From Microbacterium sp. BK668 (GTDB lineage Bacteria > Actinomycetota > Actinomycetes > Actinomycetales > Microbacteriaceae): a stretch of 64,000 nt of DNA. A program made the translations under genes and the position numbers. This document shows, one piece after another, positions 43,231 to 50,785 of this stretch. The first letter of the stretch is position 1. Every line of letters starts with the position of its first letter. Under the pieces are notes generated by a model that was not told where the DNA came from, made no database searches, and saw only the letters and a program-made list of their open reading frames with translations. The stretch lies in the NCBI RefSeq assembly GCF_004362195.1, contig NZ_SNWG01000001.1:682001-746000 (forward strand), in the 5' to 3' direction.

Positions 43231-43970
43231 ACGTGGAGTCCGCATTCGGTCTTCGAGAGGCCGGCCCAGCGGCCGGACCTCGGGTCTTCACCCGGAGCGA
43301 CGGGCTTCGTGCACGGCTCGCAGCCGATCGAGGGGTAGCCGTTCGAGACGAGGAGGTTGACCGGCACGCCGTGCGCGCCCGCGTAGTCGAGGAGGTCGTC
43401 GAAGGTCCAGGCCGCGACGGGGTTGACCTTCACGAGCCCGTTGCGCTCGTCCCATGCCACGAGCGGCGTGTTCGTGCGGGTGGGCGCCTCGTCACGGCGG
43501 ACGCCCGTGAACCACACCTCGTAGCCGCCGAGCGCGTCCTGGAGGGGGCCCACCTTGCGGCGCGCGCAGCACAGCGCCGGGTCGCGTGCGAAGAGCTGCG
43601 CGCCTAACTCGGCGTCCTGCTCGGCGACGGTCTGCTCGGGGAGGACGTCGACGATCCGGACGTCGAGCACGCGGCCGACCTCGTCGCGCGTGAACCGCGT
43701 CTCGGCGAAGTGGTACCCCGTGTCGAGGAAGAGCACGTCGACGCCCGGCAGCTGCTCCGCCACGAGGTGGGGGAGGGCGGCGTCGGCCATCGAGCAGGCG
43801 ACGGCCGCGGCATCCGTCCCGAAATTGCGCGCGACCCACGCGACGACCTCTTCCGGGGATGCCTCGTGCTCGGTGAGGCTGCCGAGGGCCACGTTCGCCT
43901 CCTCGGCGAGGACGCGAAGCTCGTCGGCCGAGCGCTTCGCGGCGATGCGGGGTGCGAGGGACACGCTCAC
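43227..43970 (-). CDS. cysH: Phosphoadenosine/adenosine phosphosulfate reductase, APS type
   Basis: 247 residues. Reduces APS to sulfite. Two cysteine pairs C134/C135 and C217/C220 bind a [4Fe-4S] cluster, the mark of APS-using enzymes (PAPS-type CysH lacks them); ECGLH near the C-terminus holds catalytic Cys243. The absence of an APS kinase gene fits direct use of APS. GTG at 43970 overlaps the stop of the sulfite reductase gene (GTGA). Confidence 0.94.
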   Translation of the reverse strand: MSVSLAPRIAAKRSADELRVLAEEANVALGSLTEHEASPEEVVAWVARNFGTDAAAVACSMADAALPHLVAEQLPGVDVLFLDTGYHFAETRFTRDEVGRVLDVRIVDVLPEQTVAEQDAELGAQLFARDPALCCARRKVGPLQDALGGYEVWFTGVRRDEAPTRTNTPLVAWDERNGLVKVNPVAAWTFDDLLDYAGAHGVPVNLLVSNGYPSIGCEPCTKPVAPGEDPRSGRWAGLSKTECGLHV

Positions 43971-45700
43971 TGAAGTGCCTCCTCGTCGGCGCGGTGCGCC
44001 CACTGGGCGAAGGTCTCGCCGGCCTCGCGATCGGCCAGGAATCGCGTGACCACGCGCTCCACGTAGTCGGCGATGCCGTCGGCGGCCACCTTGAGCCCGC
44101 GCACCGTACGACCGAGGCCCGCCTCGTCGCGGTCCTTCGAGACCAGGCCGCCGCCGAGATGCACCTGGTACCCGGGCACCTGCTCGCCGTCGATCGTGAC
44201 GAGCTGGCCCTTGAGCCCGATGTCGGCGGTCTGGATGCGCGCGCACGAGTTGGGGCATCCATTGACGTGAAGGGCGATGGGATGCGGCAGCTCGAACTGC
44301 TTGAGGCGCTCCTCGAGATCGAGCACGGCCGCGGTCGCGTACGCCTTCGTCTCGACGATCGCGAGCTTGCAGAACTCGATGCCGGTGCACGCGATCGTGC
44401 CGCGGCGGATGAGGCTCGGCCGCGCCTGCAGGCCGAGCTCGTCCAGACCCGCGACGAAGGACTCGACGCGCTCCTCGGGGATGTCGAGCACGACGATCTT
44501 CTGATGCGGGGTCGTGCGCAGCCGCGTCGAGCCGTGCGCCTCGATGAGGTCGGCGAGCCGGCTCAGCGTCGGGCCCGACACGCGCCCGACGATGGGCGTC
44601 GCGCCGATGTAGAACCGGCCGTCCTTCTGCCGGTGGACGCCGACGTGGTCGCCGTGCGCGAGCGGTGTGGGCGCGGCCGGCCCGTCGGGCAGCGCGTAGC
44701 CCAGGTACTCCTCCTGCAGCACCTGGCGGAACCTCTCGGCGCCCCACTCCGCTACGAGGAACTTGAGGCGCGCCTTGTTGCGCAGGCGCCGGTATCCGTA
44801 GTCGCGGAAGATCTGAGCGACGCCGTGCCAGGCATCCGCGACCCGATCCGGGGCGACGAAGACACCGAGGCGCTCGGCGAGGGCGGGCGCCGTCGAGAGG
44901 CCGCCGCCCACCCAGAGGTCGTATCCGATGCCGAGCTCGGGGTGCGCGACCGCGACGAACGCGACGTCGTTGATCTCGTGCACGACGTCCTGGCTCGGGT
45001 GGCCCGTGATCGCCGACTTGAACTTGCGGGGGAGGTTCGCCAGCGACGGGTCGCCGATGAAGGTCGACGTGATCTCGTCGATCTGCGGCGTCGGGTCGAT
45101 CAGCTCGTCGGCTGCGATGCCCGCGACGGGGGAGCCGAGGACGACCCGGGGCACGTCTCCGCACGCCTCGGTGGTCTGCAGCCCGACGGCCTCCAGCCGT
45201 CGCCAGATCTCGGGGATGTCCTCGACGCGGATCCAGTGCAGCTGGATGTTCTGCCGGTCGGTCAGGTCGGCGGTGTCGCGACCGAACTCGGTGGAGATGC
45301 CCCCGATGACCCGGAGCTGCTCGGTCGTGAGCTGCCCCCCGTCGATGCGCACGCGGAGCATGAAGTACTCGTCCTCGAGCTCCTCCGGCGTGAGGGTCGC
45401 GGTGCGGCCGCCGTCGATGCCGGGCTTGCGCTGCGTGTAGAGGCCCCACACGCGGAAGCGGCCGTGCAGATCCGTCGGGTCGATGCTCGCGAAGCCGCCC
45501 GCGGCGTAGACCGTCTCGATGCGCTCGCGGACGCTCAGGCCGTCGTCGACCTGCTTCCACTCCTCGTTGCCGTTCAGCGGAGTCTTGCCGTCGATCTTCC
45601 ACTGCCCGTTGGGCTTGGATGACGGGCGCGGCGGCCGGGCGCGGGCGCCTTCGGGGCGCGGCGCCTCGGTACGCGGCGTGTCGGTCTTGCTGATGGTCAC
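43967..45700 (-). CDS. Ferredoxin-dependent sulfite (nitrite/sulfite) reductase
   Basis: 577 residues. Siroheme and [4Fe-4S] enzyme reducing sulfite to sulfide with six electrons from ferredoxin. Cluster ligands C438 and C444 in CTGIEFCKLA, C482 and C486 in NGCPNSCAR. LTDRQNIQLHW and LRTTPHQKIVVLDIP are in the two ferrodoxin-like repeats. Family members in mycobacteria (NirA/Sir) are sulfite reductases; the presence of cysH, cysD and cysN supports this over nitrite. Starts with GTG at 45700 after cggagg; first gene of the sulfur operon. TACTCT upstream (about 45763-45768, minus strand) is a possible -10. Confidence 0.92.
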   Translation of the reverse strand: MTISKTDTPRTEAPRPEGARARPPRPSSKPNGQWKIDGKTPLNGNEEWKQVDDGLSVRERIETVYAAGGFASIDPTDLHGRFRVWGLYTQRKPGIDGGRTATLTPEELEDEYFMLRVRIDGGQLTTEQLRVIGGISTEFGRDTADLTDRQNIQLHWIRVEDIPEIWRRLEAVGLQTTEACGDVPRVVLGSPVAGIAADELIDPTPQIDEITSTFIGDPSLANLPRKFKSAITGHPSQDVVHEINDVAFVAVAHPELGIGYDLWVGGGLSTAPALAERLGVFVAPDRVADAWHGVAQIFRDYGYRRLRNKARLKFLVAEWGAERFRQVLQEEYLGYALPDGPAAPTPLAHGDHVGVHRQKDGRFYIGATPIVGRVSGPTLSRLADLIEAHGSTRLRTTPHQKIVVLDIPEERVESFVAGLDELGLQARPSLIRRGTIACTGIEFCKLAIVETKAYATAAVLDLEERLKQFELPHPIALHVNGCPNSCARIQTADIGLKGQLVTIDGEQVPGYQVHLGGGLVSKDRDEAGLGRTVRGLKVAADGIADYVERVVTRFLADREAGETFAQWAHRADEEALQ

Positions 45701-45973
45701 GGGAGCCTCCGAGGAATCCCGGGCGTCCCCGGGCGCGGACCTCGACCGGTCCGCTTCCGTGAGAGTAGGAGCGCCGCGACCGGAGGGCCTAGGCGGGCGT
45801 CAACGTGCGTCACCGTGCGTAACCCGGCGTCACAGAGTTGCGCCGGGCGGGTTCAGCGACGCGGGGTGGAAGACTGCCGGTGGTGTGCGGATCCGGCCCT
45901 TGCAGCCGCACCTTATGCGCGATCGGGCAAAGGTGTACGGTGCGGCCATCACGCCGATGGAGTGGAGTACCCG
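45701..45973. other. Divergent region between the sulfur operon and the CWB2 gene
   Basis: 273 bases without a gene. It carries repeated cgtcaacgtgcgtcaccgtgcg-like strings (short direct repeats of gtgcgt at about 45800-45822) of unknown role. Confidence 0.5.
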
Positions 45974-48205
45974 ATGCCTCGCCTCACCGCGGCCCTGGCC
46001 GCCTTTGCTCTCCTGATCGGCCTTTCGGCAACCGGTACGCCCCCCGCCTCTGCGGCGCAGGCAGGGGCGATTCAGGGCGTCGTGACCGTTCCGGCGGGGT
46101 TGTCTCCGTCTCACACGTTGGTCGAGCTCTACGGGACACAACGGAATCAGTTCGCCCAGGTTTTCGCCTCGTCGACCGGGCAATACAGCTTTCCCGCCCT
46201 GGCGGATGGAACGTACATCGTTCTTTTCCGGGCCGCGGTGACAGCTGATCGGCTTCTCTCCGAGTTCGCGGGCGGTTCCTATCGATGGGACACCGCACAG
46301 CAGATCGTCGTCGCGGGCGGAGGGATCGTTCACGTGGACGCCACTCTCGAACGAGGCGCCGTCCTTACCCTCGCCGCATCGGACCCCAGCGGTGCCTTGG
46401 CGTCAGACGTCGCTGTGACGCTACGTCGCGTTGACGACCCCGATCCCTTCGTATGGGCCGATCCGGCAGGCGTGGCCTGGAGTGGGACCGGGACCTTCAC
46501 CACGTCCATACTCACCCCGGGGGTGTACGAGATCACGCTCGGAGGTCAGCGATGGGTCACGCGGAAACTGGAGCTCATCGTTGGAACCGGGACCGACTCC
46601 TCGTCCACGGTGGTTCTGTCGCCTGGGGCCACGCGAACGGTCGACGTCGCTCTCGAGGTCAAGGGCAGAGTTCGCGGAAGCGTCACTGTTGAGACGCCGG
46701 GCGGGATCATTCCGTGGGTGAACGGCACGGTGTCAATCGTCGATCCGACCGGGCTTACCCAACACGCCTATGGGTTCACGAGTCAGGACGGGTCATTCGA
46801 CATCATCGGCGCGGATGACGGCTCATACAAGGTGCTCTTGGAATCGAGCACTTACACGCAATCGACTTATTGGCCGGGAACCACCGACCCTGCCGCAGCT
46901 CAGACGATCACGATCTCGCGTGGCACCGTCCAAGACTTGGGACCGACCAGCATCCAGCAGGGAGGGCGACTCCTCGGGCGCGTACTCGCCTCGAACCCGG
47001 GCGTCGCGCCCACACCGGCGACGGCGACCGTAGAGCTGTGGAAAGTCGACGAAACCGACGGCTCGTACACGTTCTATGGCGATGAAGTGACGGATTGGAC
47101 GGGCGGCTTCTGGCCCGGCGTGATCGAGGCCGGCTCATACGCGCTCCGGGCGCGTCCGACTGAGCCAGACTCGCTGCTCGGTGCCGAGTGGTATCCCGAC
47201 GCGCGCTACTTCCAGGACCGGATCGATGTCGAGGTCGTGGCAGGCACGACCACCTCGGTGCAGGACATCGTATTGGACGACCGGTACTTCGATGTGAGTC
47301 GGATCGCCGGCGCGAACAGGTTCGAGACGGCGGTCGAGATCAGCAGGCAGGTCATCCCGCCGGGCGAGCGCGCGCCGATCGTCTACCTGACGAACGCCTT
47401 CAACTTCCCCGACGCCCTCTCCGCGGGGCCCGCTGCGATCCGCGCAGGTGGCGTCATCCTCTCGACTGACCCGCTCAATCTGCCGACGGTCATCGGCAAC
47501 CGGCTCGCGGAGCTGGATCCTGTGCGCGTCGTGATCCTGGGAGATGAGAAGTCCGTCTCGCAGGCCGTCGAGCAGGCCGTGCGGACTCGCTTGCCCGCAG
47601 CGGAGATCGACCGCCTGGGTGGGGCGAGCCGCTACGCGACGGGCGAGCTCGTCGTTCGTGACGCGTTCGAGGGCACCGGCGCTCAGCAAGCGGTCATCGC
47701 GACGGGCGCGAATTACCCGGACGCCCTCGCGGCCGGCCCCGCCGCCGGCTTCGATGACTCTCCTGTGATCCTGGTCGACGGCAAGAACGGCCTGAATCAG
47801 ACCTCGCTTACGCTGATGCGCGATCTCGGCGTCACCGATGTCGTCATCGCCGGCGGTCTGCCATCTGTGGGCTCGCAGGTCGAAGCGGGGCTCGTCGCGG
47901 AACTCGGCGCCGCGCACGTCACCCGGCTCGCCGGCGCGAACCGGTATGAGACGGCTGTGCTCATCAACGATCACTTTTTCGCCGACACCGACTACGCATA
48001 CCTGACCACGGGGCAGAACTTCGCCGATGCGCTGACCGGCGGGCCGCTGGCCGGCTTGTTCGGGGCGCCCCTGTATCTGTCGGCACCCGATTGCCTCCCC
48101 GGCGGCGTCGCCGACTCACTGTGGTACAAGAACGTGGTCGCGATCGACCTCTTCGGCAGCAGCGCATCACTCAGTACGGACGTCGAGGACCTCTGGGTGT
48201 GTTGA
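45974..48205 (+). CDS. Cell-wall-binding (CWB2) repeat surface protein
   Basis: 743 residues. Signal peptide (LTAALAAFALLIGLSATGTPPASA, cleaved near residue 28). About 400 residues of beta-rich SpaA/carboxypeptidase-regulatory-like units (for example STGQYSFPALADGTYIVLF, SQDGSFDIIGADDGSYKVLL) are followed by three CWB2 repeats: RIAGANRFETAV, RLGGASRYATGE and RLAGANRYETAV, each with a downstream F/YPDALSAGP-like motif. CWB2 repeats anchor proteins to cell wall polymers, so this is a surface protein. Preferred start ATG 45974; the frame is open upstream. By eye the first two thirds are richer in A/T at third positions than neighbours. Confidence 0.88.
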   Translation: MPRLTAALAAFALLIGLSATGTPPASAAQAGAIQGVVTVPAGLSPSHTLVELYGTQRNQFAQVFASSTGQYSFPALADGTYIVLFRAAVTADRLLSEFAGGSYRWDTAQQIVVAGGGIVHVDATLERGAVLTLAASDPSGALASDVAVTLRRVDDPDPFVWADPAGVAWSGTGTFTTSILTPGVYEITLGGQRWVTRKLELIVGTGTDSSSTVVLSPGATRTVDVALEVKGRVRGSVTVETPGGIIPWVNGTVSIVDPTGLTQHAYGFTSQDGSFDIIGADDGSYKVLLESSTYTQSTYWPGTTDPAAAQTITISRGTVQDLGPTSIQQGGRLLGRVLASNPGVAPTPATATVELWKVDETDGSYTFYGDEVTDWTGGFWPGVIEAGSYALRARPTEPDSLLGAEWYPDARYFQDRIDVEVVAGTTTSVQDIVLDDRYFDVSRIAGANRFETAVEISRQVIPPGERAPIVYLTNAFNFPDALSAGPAAIRAGGVILSTDPLNLPTVIGNRLAELDPVRVVILGDEKSVSQAVEQAVRTRLPAAEIDRLGGASRYATGELVVRDAFEGTGAQQAVIATGANYPDALAAGPAAGFDDSPVILVDGKNGLNQTSLTLMRDLGVTDVVIAGGLPSVGSQVEAGLVAELGAAHVTRLAGANRYETAVLINDHFFADTDYAYLTTGQNFADALTGGPLAGLFGAPLYLSAPDCLPGGVADSLWYKNVVAIDLFGSSASLSTDVEDLWVC

Positions 48206-48217
48206 CATCGGCCGCGA

Positions 48218-48913
48218 TCAGCGGATCGACCCTCGGTAGCGGTCGATGACGAGGTCGACGAGGGATGCCGCGGGCTCGTCGTCGTCGAGAAGGGGCCGGG
48301 CCACCGGCGCGCCGGCCGCCAGCCGGATGGCGAGATCGTGGAAGTATCCGGGCGCGAGGAGGTAACTCGCGACGACGACGCGACCGGATGCCTCGTCCCT
48401 CACCGTGTCGACGGCCGCGCCGAGGCGCGGCTCGGTCGCCGCGAGGAAGCCGACGTCGACCCGCCGGCCGAGCCGGGCGGCGAGCATGTCGGCCGTCGTC
48501 CGGCAGTCGTCGTTCGCCCGCTCGTCGCTGGATCCCGCGACGGCGAGCACGACACGGTCGCCCTCCCGCGCCTCGAGAGGAGCAAGGCGCGCCGTCAGGA
48601 CGTCGACGAGCCGGGCGTCGGGACCGAGGGCGTCGGCGATCACGACGTCCGAGCGGTGCGCCGACTGCTGCGTGAGGTCGATCCGCACGTGGTATCCCGC
48701 CGACAGCAGGAGCGGCACGATCACGACGGGCTGGCCGTCCGGCAGAGCGGCGAGGGATGCCGCGACGTCCGGCTGCTGCACGTCGACGTGCCCGAGCCTG
48801 ACCGTGGTGTCGGGCAGGCTCCGCGCCACGGCCTCGACGAGAGCGGCGACGGCGGCCTGTCCTTCGGCCGAGGCGGTTCCGTGCGAGATCGCGAGGAGGG
48901 CGGGGTTCGGCAT
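48218..48913 (-). CDS. Sirohydrochlorin chelatase, CbiX/SirB type
   Basis: 231 residues. Two CbiX domains: the first with catalytic-type LLAISHGTAS (His near 11), the second with SSDERAND and LLAPGYFHDLA. Inserts iron into sirohydrochlorin to give siroheme (or cobalt in B12 synthesis). It is transcribed convergently to the CWB2 gene and lies close to the sulfur operon, so siroheme is the likely product. Start ATG at 48913; longer frames contain no conserved residues. Confidence 0.88.
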   Translation of the reverse strand: MPNPALLAISHGTASAEGQAAVAALVEAVARSLPDTTVRLGHVDVQQPDVAASLAALPDGQPVVIVPLLLSAGYHVRIDLTQQSAHRSDVVIADALGPDARLVDVLTARLAPLEAREGDRVVLAVAGSSDERANDDCRTTADMLAARLGRRVDVGFLAATEPRLGAAVDTVRDEASGRVVVASYLLAPGYFHDLAIRLAAGAPVARPLLDDDEPAASLVDLVIDRYRGSIR

Positions 48914-49036
48914 CCGTCCATTGTGCCCGGCTCCCTCCGTCCCTCCTCCCGCCCCGCCCGTCTGCACGAGGAAACGGCGACACGCCGGGGGAGGGATGCC
49001 TCGCCCCGGCATGTCGCCGGATGGTCGTGCGGACGG

Positions 49037-50029
49037 TCAGTCGCGCTCGGCCGCCCCGCGGGCGTAGCCGGCGTCGAACCCGCGCTCGTAGGCCTGCTCG
49101 GCCGAGCGGCGGCCCTGCCCGCGGTGCCCAGCGTGCTCGCCGTGGCGGCCGTGCTCGCCGTGGCGACCGTGCTCGCCGTGGTGGCTGTGGCCGCCGTGGT
49201 GGCCGGACCCGCCCCGGTCGTGCTCGCCGTGGTGGCTGTGACCGCCGTGGTGGTGGGTGTGACCGCCGCGGGGTCCGTGGTGGAGCCCGGCGTGATGAGT
49301 GTGGCCGATGTGGGAGCCGCGGCATCCATCTTCGTCGTCCCAGCCCTCGGCCCACGCGCGACGCGGGTCGAACCCGAACTGCGGCCGGTACTCGGGCCCG
49401 AAGCCCGGAGGGAACCCCGGGCCGAAGCCGCCGAACCGGGAGCGGAACCCGCCGCCGAACCCGGGCCGGAAGCCCGGGCCGAAGCCGTACTCGTCGCCCG
49501 GGCGGGAGCCGCGGCCGGAGGATCGGCCGCGCCCGAAGCCGCGCGGGGAGGTGTTCTCGTCCCACCCCAGTTCGCGGGCGATCGCCTCGAGCGACGCGCT
49601 CATCGTCGCGAACTCCTCCGGCGCGACGGCACCGGCCACGCGGTTGCGGATGCCGTCGACGATGGCCGCGAGTCGCTCCTTGGCGGCGCGGCCCTCGTCG
49701 GTGAGCACCCACGTGCCGTCGCCCGTCTCCTCGGCCCAGCCGCGCCTTTCGAGTCCGCGCAGGCGCTTGGGCCGGCGTGCGAGGCGCTCCGCGAGCGCGG
49801 GGTCGACGTCGCCCGAGAGGGCGTTGAGCAGCATCCAGTCCCGGCGCGTCACGCCCTCGTCGGCGAACGCCGAGTCGAACTCGCGGGAGATGAGCCCGTC
49901 GACGATGCGGAGCCAGTAGCCGAGCGGGCGGCCATCGGTCGGGATGCGGCCGGCGTCGGGGGTGGTGCCGTCGGCCGAAGTGGTGTCGGGGGCATCGTCC
50001 CCCGGGTTCTCGAAGTCTTGGTCGTTCAT
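49037..50029 (-). CDS. MarR-like regulator with Gly/Phe- and His-rich tail
   Basis: 330 residues. The N-terminal half (about 30-155) is a MarR-like winged helix (WMLLNALSGDVDPALAERLARRPKRLRGLERRGWAEETGDGTWVLTDEGRAA). Then comes a Gly/Phe/Pro-rich stretch (about 160-215) and a tail (about 238-305) with more than 25 histidines in GGHTHHH/GGHSHHGEH patterns. Such His-rich tails bind Ni, Zn or Cu. RBS gagagga precedes the ATG. Divergent from another MarR-like gene across an array of GCATGT sites. The metal idea is inference. Confidence 0.8.
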   Translation of the reverse strand: MNDQDFENPGDDAPDTTSADGTTPDAGRIPTDGRPLGYWLRIVDGLISREFDSAFADEGVTRRDWMLLNALSGDVDPALAERLARRPKRLRGLERRGWAEETGDGTWVLTDEGRAAKERLAAIVDGIRNRVAGAVAPEEFATMSASLEAIARELGWDENTSPRGFGRGRSSGRGSRPGDEYGFGPGFRPGFGGGFRSRFGGFGPGFPPGFGPEYRPQFGFDPRRAWAEGWDDEDGCRGSHIGHTHHAGLHHGPRGGHTHHHGGHSHHGEHDRGGSGHHGGHSHHGEHGRHGEHGRHGEHAGHRGQGRRSAEQAYERGFDAGYARGAAERD

Positions 50030-50072
50030 GGGAAGTCCTCTCAGCGGCGGCCGGTCGACCGCCCGATGTGAT

Positions 50073-50135
50073 GCATGTCATTCGGCATGTACATGCAGTG
50101 TGACATGCACTCGGGAAGCATGTCAAGCGGCATGT
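50073..50135. promoter_or_regulatory. Array of GCATGT half-sites between divergent MarR-like genes
   Basis: GCATGT at 50073, 50085, 50118 and 50130; its complement ACATGC at 50091 and 50103. They form three copies of a composite site with half-sites 12 bp apart: plus strand 50073-50090 and 50118-50135, minus strand 50108-50091. 50085-50096 is a perfect palindrome gcatgtacatgc. The last half-site abuts the -10 of the plus-strand gene. Confidence 0.75.
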
Positions 50136-50140
50136 AAATT
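50135..50140 (+). promoter_or_regulatory. Leaderless-type -10 for the small MarR-like gene
   Basis: TAAATT, six bases (cggagc), then the ATG at 50147; overlapped by a GCATGT half-site. Confidence 0.55.
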
Positions 50141-50146
50141 CGGAGC

Positions 50147-50695
50147 ATGACCTCGAACAGCGCCACCGACCCGGCCGAGGCGATCGCCGCCGCCCTCGCG
50201 CGCCTGCGCGGGCGGAGGATGCCGCGTCCCCCGTGGGACAGCGCTCATCACCCCGGACCCGACGGTCCGTGGGGAGGGCATCACGGCGGTCCGCGATTCG
50301 GGCACGCGGGCCCGGGCGGGATGCATGGCGGTCCGCCGTGGATGGCGGGCCCGCGGTTCGGCGGACCCGCGCGCCTCCGGCTGCTCGAGGCGCTGGCGGC
50401 GGCATCCACCCCTCTCTCGGTCAGCGAGGTGGGCGAGGCGATCGGGGTGGATCAGCCGCGCGCGTCGCGGCTCGTGCAGCAGGCGGCGGAGCTCGGGCTC
50501 GTGCGGCGCGAGGCCGATCCCGACGACGCCCGCCGCACGCGCATCGCGCTGACCGACGAGGGGCGCTCGCTCGTGCGCGGATTCCGCGGCGAGCGGCGCG
50601 AGGCGATCGACGCGGCGCTCGCCGCATTCACGGATGCCGAGCGCGCCGAGCTGGCCCGGCTGCTCACGAAGCTCGCCGACGCCTGGCCGCGGTGA
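50147..50695 (+). CDS. MarR-like regulator with His/Gly/Pro-rich N-terminus
   Basis: 182 residues. The first 75 residues are rich in Gly, Pro and His (SAHHPGPDGPWGGHHGGP and GGMHGGPPWM), followed by a MarR winged helix (LRLLEALAAASTPLSVSEVGEAIGVDQPRASRLVQQAAELGLVRREADPDDARRTRIALT). Partner of the divergent His-rich regulator. The GCATGT array around its promoter suggests autoregulation. Histidine clusters could sense a metal; no transporter gene is directly attached, but an MFS gene follows convergently. Confidence 0.85.
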   Translation: MTSNSATDPAEAIAAALARLRGRRMPRPPWDSAHHPGPDGPWGGHHGGPRFGHAGPGGMHGGPPWMAGPRFGGPARLRLLEALAAASTPLSVSEVGEAIGVDQPRASRLVQQAAELGLVRREADPDDARRTRIALTDEGRSLVRGFRGERREAIDAALAAFTDAERAELARLLTKLADAWPR

Positions 50696-50700
50696 CGCCG

Positions 50701-50769
50701 AAGGAGGACATCCCGCGAGCGGAGGACTTCGGAACGATCGAGGTTCCTCCCCCGGCGGGATCTCCTCTT
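50701..50769. terminator. Imperfect bidirectional hairpin
   Basis: aaggaggacatcccgc (50701-50716) pairs with gcgggatctcctctt (50755-50769) with one bulge; an inner ggaac/gttcc pair closes part of the loop. Lies between convergent genes. Confidence 0.5.
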
Positions 50770-50785
50770 CTCGCGACGTTCCGAG

